From positions 12,098-76,097 of the forward strand of contig NZ_JBHTHA010000031.1 in NCBI RefSeq assembly GCF_042676385.1: 64,000 bases of DNA. The letters run 5' to 3'. Within the stretch, counting starts at the first letter, position 1. Each line of letters opens with the position of its first letter. Both the position numbers and the translations under genes were made by a program. Under the pieces are notes generated by a model, which saw only the letters and a program-made list of their open reading frames with translations, was not told the DNA's origin and made no database searches. This DNA comes from Paenibacillus_E sp042676385. GTDB taxonomy: Bacteria; Bacillota; Bacilli; Paenibacillales; NBRC-103111. Shown here piece by piece: positions 60,470-64,000 of the stretch.

Positions 60470-61071
60470 AAACGATGAACAAACATACGCATTATCCTTC
60501 CTATGACGTCATGGAGGAGCAGGACGCCTGGGATGCACATACTCGATCTATCGTGAATGCAAGATTATTGCATGAGCATAAGTATCATTTTCTGAGCTCC
60601 GTGGAAGCGGAATGTCTTCGCGCTTGGTGTTCGCTGCTAATGAATGACGATCGCGGGGAGATTATTCAATACGTATTGAGCCATATCGACGAAAGTCTGG
60701 CGAGAAACAAAGGCGAGGGGCAGCGGAAAAAGGGAGTGCCTCCTGCTAAGGTGCTCCTGCGAGAAGGATTAAAAGCCATTGACGAATCCGGATGGATGAA
60801 GGACAGCCGCCCCTTCTTCCAGCTGGATGAATCTGCTCAGCGGCAGATCATGCAGGAGGTTAGCGCCGGTACTTTGGCCCCAACAGAGGCTTGGGAAGGC
60901 ATTCCCCAAAAAGAACTGTTCCAAAAAATTCTGATACTTACGGTAGAAGCCTATTACTCCCATCCACAGGTGTGGTCAGAAATCGGCTATGGTGGACCTG
61001 CATACCCACGTGGGTACGTAAGAGCGGATATCGGGCAGGTTGATCCTTGGGAGGCGATGAAACAACCATGA
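60466..61071 (+). CDS. Gluconate 2-dehydrogenase subunit 3-like protein
   Basis: A 201-residue protein of the gluconate 2-dehydrogenase subunit 3 family, the small partner of GMC-type flavin dehydrogenases. FLSSVEAECLRAWCSLLM and the C-terminal HPQVWSEIGYGGPAYPRGYVR are family-like. The start is GTG 60466 overlapping the membrane protein stop; an ATG lies three codons later. It has no obvious signal peptide, whereas many homologues carry a Tat signal. Stop overlaps the next ATG (ATGA). Confidence 0.85.
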   Translation: MKTMNKHTHYPSYDVMEEQDAWDAHTRSIVNARLLHEHKYHFLSSVEAECLRAWCSLLMNDDRGEIIQYVLSHIDESLARNKGEGQRKKGVPPAKVLLREGLKAIDESGWMKDSRPFFQLDESAQRQIMQEVSAGTLAPTEAWEGIPQKELFQKILILTVEAYYSHPQVWSEIGYGGPAYPRGYVRADIGQVDPWEAMKQP

Positions 61072-62666
61072 GATGGAGACATGAACAAGATGAAGTCGAT
61101 ATCGTGATCGTCGGTGCGGGAGCTGCCGGAGGTGTACTGGCTAAAGAGTTAAGTGAAGCCGGCTTGCAGGTGGTCGTTCTGGATGCCGGGCCATGGCGGG
61201 ATCCGCAGAAAGATTTCGCGAGTGACGAGCTTGCCATGAAAAGCTTGGCGTGGGAAGATACCCGTTTCGTAGAAGGGAGCGATCCACTAACAATGGGTCA
61301 TAATAACTCAGGTCGAGGAATAGGCGGGGGCACGCAGCACTTTACCGGTGTTTTTTTGCGTTTTCACGAATCCGATTTTAAGACAAAATCCATTGATGGT
61401 GTCGGTGAAGACTGGCCCATTCACTATAAGGATCTCGAGCCTTATTACACGAAAATCGAAAAAGAGATTGCCGTCTCCGGGCCCAAACATTTTCCTTGGG
61501 GCAACTTTAACGGACCTTACCCTTATCCGGAAAGAGACCCCCTTAGCCCTAATGCCTATCTGTTCCAAAAAGGCTGCGAGAGCCTGGGGATACAGTCTGT
61601 CACTACGCCGCTCGCCATTTTATCGGCTCCCTTTGAAGGTCGACCGCCTTGTATTAATCGGGGCTTCTGTAATCAAGGATGCATGCCTAACGCCAAATTC
61701 AGCACGCTGATCGTTCATATCCCTAAGGCCATTAAAGCCGGAGCTGAAGTACTCTCTGATTGTATGGTCACCCAAATCGAGGTAAATGACAACGGTAAGG
61801 CGACAGGCGTTCTGTTCGTACATGAGGGCGTCACTTACCGCCAACGGGCCAAAATTGTCATCCTTTCCGCCTATGTTGTTGAAACACCACGTCTACTGAT
61901 GCATTCAGCTAATTCTCAATTTCCTGACGGTTTGGCCAATAGCAGCGGCTGGGTCGGACGTGCCATCATGCCCCATAGCAGTCATGACGTGTATGCCAAA
62001 TTCGAGCAAGAGGTGCGCTTGTATAAAGGTACTCCGGTGCTGGCTTCCACTCAAGATTTCTATGAGACTGACCTGCGGCGCGGCTTTGCTCGGGGGTATA
62101 CGATACATTCTCATGGATCCAGACCAGTCAGTATGGCAGAAGGTATCAGTAAATCGATTGAAGGGCCTGTTTGGGGTGAAAAACTGCGACATGTCATGCT
62201 CGATTACAATCATTATGGACGTCTCACTATGGTTGGCGAAGTACTTCCGCATTGGAACAATCACGTTTCGCTTTCTGATGAAAAAGACGACAATGGCATG
62301 CCGCGGGCAGCGGTCACATTCAGCTATGGCGATAACGATCGCAAACTTATCGATCACGCGGTCGAAAATATGAAACTTATCCTCAAAGCAGCCGGCGGGC
62401 AAGTCGAATTCGTGGTTCCGGATACGGCTCATCTAATGGGAGGTTGTAGAATGGGAAGTAATCCGGCAACCTCCGTCGTCAACTCTTATGGGCAAAGTCA
62501 TGACATCGCGAACCTGTTCATCTGCGACGCCAGCATCTTCGTTACCTCCAGTGGAGGAAATCCAACCAATACCGTTATGGCGTTGGCTGCACGCACAGCC
62601 GACTACATAATTGATCTTGCCACCTCTAATCATGAGTTGAGGAATGGGTTGTACAGTTCGCTATAA
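61068..62666 (+). CDS. GMC-family FAD-dependent dehydrogenase (large subunit)
   Basis: A 532-residue flavoprotein. The FAD-binding GAGAAGGVLAKELSEAGLQVVVLDAG occurs at residues 20-45, GIGGGTQHFTG is the GMC signature region, and the C-terminal HLMGGCRMG and TSSGGNPTNTVMALAARTADYI complete the domain; the His in HLMGG is in the active-site area. Start ATG 61068 overlaps the previous stop. Gluconate, sorbitol or a similar polyol/sugar acid is the likely substrate. Together with the LarA homologue it suggests oxidation of a hydroxy-acid or sugar-acid after racemisation. Confidence 0.9.
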   Translation: MRWRHEQDEVDIVIVGAGAAGGVLAKELSEAGLQVVVLDAGPWRDPQKDFASDELAMKSLAWEDTRFVEGSDPLTMGHNNSGRGIGGGTQHFTGVFLRFHESDFKTKSIDGVGEDWPIHYKDLEPYYTKIEKEIAVSGPKHFPWGNFNGPYPYPERDPLSPNAYLFQKGCESLGIQSVTTPLAILSAPFEGRPPCINRGFCNQGCMPNAKFSTLIVHIPKAIKAGAEVLSDCMVTQIEVNDNGKATGVLFVHEGVTYRQRAKIVILSAYVVETPRLLMHSANSQFPDGLANSSGWVGRAIMPHSSHDVYAKFEQEVRLYKGTPVLASTQDFYETDLRRGFARGYTIHSHGSRPVSMAEGISKSIEGPVWGEKLRHVMLDYNHYGRLTMVGEVLPHWNNHVSLSDEKDDNGMPRAAVTFSYGDNDRKLIDHAVENMKLILKAAGGQVEFVVPDTAHLMGGCRMGSNPATSVVNSYGQSHDIANLFICDASIFVTSSGGNPTNTVMALAARTADYIIDLATSNHELRNGLYSSL

Positions 62667-62720
62667 GTCATCTACAATAGGCTAATATACCCCTAGTGCA
62701 CTAAGGAGATGAGCAATTCG

Positions 62721-63023
62721 ATGGCTATAGCTGAGTTCACCATCATACCCATTGGGACGGCTACAACGAGCCTCAGTGGTTATGTAGCTGATTTACACAG
62801 AGAATTAGAGAAGTACACTGACATTTCTTTTCAAATGACACCGATGGGAACAATTTTGGAAGGCCCTTTGGAACGTCTTATGGAAGTGATTCGCGCTGTC
62901 CACGAAGTGCCTTTCATCCATGGGGCTGAGCGGGTCTCGACCTCCATCAAAATTGACGATAGACGGGATAAACAGGCATCCATGTCTCAAAAAATGCAAT
63001 CCGTGGCTGATAAATTGAAATAA
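62721..63023 (+). CDS. MTH1187/YkoF-type thiamine-binding protein
   Basis: A 100-residue ferredoxin-like protein of the MTH1187 family, opening MAIAEFTIIPIGTATTSLSGYVADLHRELEKYT and containing YTDISFQMTPMGTILEGPL. Family members bind thiamine or its precursors. An ATG at 62709 directly abuts AAGGAG and cannot use it, so I prefer ATG 62721, although the spacing of 12 is long. Single gene with its own terminator. Confidence 0.9.
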   Translation: MAIAEFTIIPIGTATTSLSGYVADLHRELEKYTDISFQMTPMGTILEGPLERLMEVIRAVHEVPFIHGAERVSTSIKIDDRRDKQASMSQKMQSVADKLK

Positions 63024-63060
63024 AGAAAAGCATCCTCTCGAAAGGGGGATGCTTTTCTTT
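63022..63060 (+). terminator. Terminator of the thiamine-binding protein gene
   Basis: AAAGAAAAGCATCC / GGATGCTTTTCTTT stem directly after the stop. It also lies at the 3' end of the convergent tRNA operon. Confidence 0.85.
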
Positions 63061-63116
63061 ATTAAAAAGAGAACAAAAAAAGACCCTTCATGGTCTTTTG
63101 CAGCTTGTATGAAAAG

Positions 63117-63189
63117 TGAGCCATGTAGGACTCGAACCTACGACACCCTGATTAAAAGTCAGGTGCTCTACCAACTGAGCTAATGGCTC
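63117..63189 (-). tRNA. tRNA-Lys (TTT)
   Basis: Acceptor GAGCCAT/ATGGCTC, anticodon loop CTTTTAA with anticodon TTT, D-arm GCTCAGTTGGTAGAGC. CCA is not encoded. Confidence 0.95.
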
Positions 63190-63199
63190 TTAGGGAAAA

Positions 63200-63281
63200 T
63201 GGAGGCTGATGGATTCGAACCACCGAACTCGGAGAGAGCAGATTTACAGTCTGCCGTGTTTAGCCACTTCACTAAGCCTCC
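63200..63281 (-). tRNA. tRNA-Tyr (GTA)
   Basis: Acceptor GGAGGCT/AGCCTCC, anticodon loop CTGTAAA with anticodon GTA, and the long variable arm of bacterial tRNA-Tyr. Confidence 0.93.
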
Positions 63282-63325
63282 AGATAAGAGATGCCTATGC
63301 TGCGACTGCAACACAACCATCTCAA

Positions 63326-63398
<73 letters not shown>

Positions 63399-63447
63399 TT
63401 ATGTATGTACTTGTAGTTTGTCCAATTCGGGCAAAAAAAAATAATAA

Positions 63448-63524
63448 TGGCGGAGCCGACGGGATTCGAACCCGCGGTCTCCTGCGTGACAGGCAGGCAT
63501 GTTAGGCCTCTACACCACGGCTCC
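63448..63524 (-). tRNA. tRNA-Asp (GTC)
   Basis: Acceptor GGAGCCG/CGGCTCC, discriminator G, anticodon loop CTGTCAC with anticodon GTC; CCA encoded. Confidence 0.95.
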
Positions 63525-63573
63525 GCGTTTGAAGTTTGCCAGGGCCCCCGATAATTAATCGGAAACTCCAAAA

Positions 63574-63649
<76 letters not shown>

Positions 63650-63664
63650 ATATTTGTTTAAAAA

Positions 63665-63692
63665 TGGTGGAGGCTGACGGGATCGAACCGCC
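63665..63692 (-). tRNA. 3' fragment of a tRNA, probably tRNA-Val, cut at an N
   Basis: The sequence reads, on the minus strand, GGCGGTTCGATCCCGTC (T-arm) then AGCCTCC-ACCA, a normal tRNA 3' half. It stops at the ambiguous base 63693, after which no matching 5' half follows. The T-arm resembles tRNA-Val. The N and the missing half point to an assembly join, not a real broken gene. Confidence 0.7.
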
Positions 63693-63712
63693 NTACTGGG
63701 TGGTAAAGATAA

Positions 63713-63786
63713 TAGCGGCGGAGGGGCTCGAACCCCCGACCTTACGGGTATGAACCGTACGCTCTAGCCAGCTGAGCTACGCCGCC
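63713..63786 (-). tRNA. tRNA-Met (CAT)
   Basis: Acceptor GGCGGCG/CGCCGCT (terminal G-T), anticodon loop TTCATAC with anticodon CAT, D-arm with extra base as in elongator tRNA-Met. Confidence 0.9.
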
Positions 63787-63812
63787 ATACAAAGACATAT
63801 ATAGTTGGAATC

Positions 63813-63904
63813 TGGCGGAGAGAGAGGGATTCGAACCCTCGCACCACTTACGCAGTCTAACCCCTTAGCAGAGGGTCCCCTTATAGCCACTTGGGTATCT
63901 CTCC
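63813..63904 (-). tRNA. tRNA-Ser (GCT)
   Basis: Class II tRNA with a long variable arm. Acceptor GGAGAGA/TCTCTCC, anticodon loop CTGCTAA with anticodon GCT; CCA encoded. Confidence 0.95.
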
Positions 63905-64000
63905 AAGCTATATAATATGTCTCAGGAATTATTATTCCCTGAAAACTAGATACGAAACTTGCGTAAAGTGTGAGTTGTAGCAGTGCTACGTATGTAACGT
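63905..64000. other. Possible rRNA operon leader or spacer at the right edge
   Basis: CCCTGAAAACTAGATACGAAAC on the plus strand resembles the CTTTGAAAACTA... segment found in leaders and 16S-23S spacers of Bacillota rRNA operons. The inverted repeat CAGGAATTATTATTCCCTG precedes it. An rRNA gene on the plus strand beyond the edge would fit, but it is not visible. Confidence 0.4.

Overview
The window looks like a chromosomal segment of a Paenibacillus-type member of the Bacillota. This rests on gene order and sequence character: a cggR-gap-pgk-tpiA-gpmI-eno operon, secG-estA-rnr-smpB-ssrA, rapZ-yvcK-whiA-crh, hprK-lgt-ppaX, strong AGGAGG ribosome binding sites and a CtsR box at clpP. Almost all genes lie on the minus strand. 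One N at 63693 inside a tRNA cluster marks an assembly join.

Layout. 1-5883: a thiazole/oxazole-modified peptide cluster of the heterocycloanthracin/sonorensin family, read right to left. It has a precursor with 17 consecutive Cys-X-X triplets, a large maturation protein with a leader-binding-like N-terminus, an E1-like/YcaO cyclodehydratase, and a SagB dehydrogenase cut by the left edge. 6191-7390: a cytochrome P450. 7532-15411: a mosaic of short repeats, terminator hairpins and tmRNA-3'-end-like sequences separating small gene cassettes. The cassettes are a polar amino acid ABC transporter, a retropepsin-like protease pair, a TIR-like protein coupled to a one-pass membrane protein, and an ATPase-TIR fusion. 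The mosaic ends exactly at the 3' end of ssrA, so I read it as an ssrA-linked hotspot carrying probable anti-phage genes.

15412-28513: the trans-translation/RNA decay group (ssrA, smpB, rnr with a very long Arg/Gly-rich tail), estA, secG, an M50-like membrane protease, and the glycolytic operon under a well-formed CggR operator and promoter. 28620-29432: tRNA-Arg and clpP. 29504-36276: a secreted stalk-domain protein, a second amino acid ABC transporter and a GlnK/GlnL-type two-component pair. 36443-43877: a Crh/HPr-like protein, whiA, yvcK, rapZ, glcK, trxB and a TPR protein with a C-terminal helix-turn-helix.

44161-52819: a complete histidine operon (hisZ-G-D-B-H-A-F-IE-J plus prs). Its HisA is the eukaryotic HIS6 type, not the usual bacterial one. 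52975-56060: hprK-lgt-ppaX-acyltransferase. 56245-58603: a sugar ABC ATPase and a PucR/CdaR-type regulator. 58801-62666 (plus strand): a LarA-like racemase, a small membrane protein and a two-subunit GMC-type dehydrogenase. 62721-63023: a thiamine-binding-like protein. 63117-63904: tRNA genes on the minus strand, followed at the right edge by sequence resembling an rRNA operon leader or spacer.

The best candidates for something undescribed are the TIR-like/membrane-protein pair and the ATPase-TIR gene in the ssrA-linked array, and the modular repeat architecture of the array itself. Other anomalies are the HIS6-type HisA, a Crh-locus protein with His15, an apparent ATA start in the LarA homologue, and the RNase R tail.
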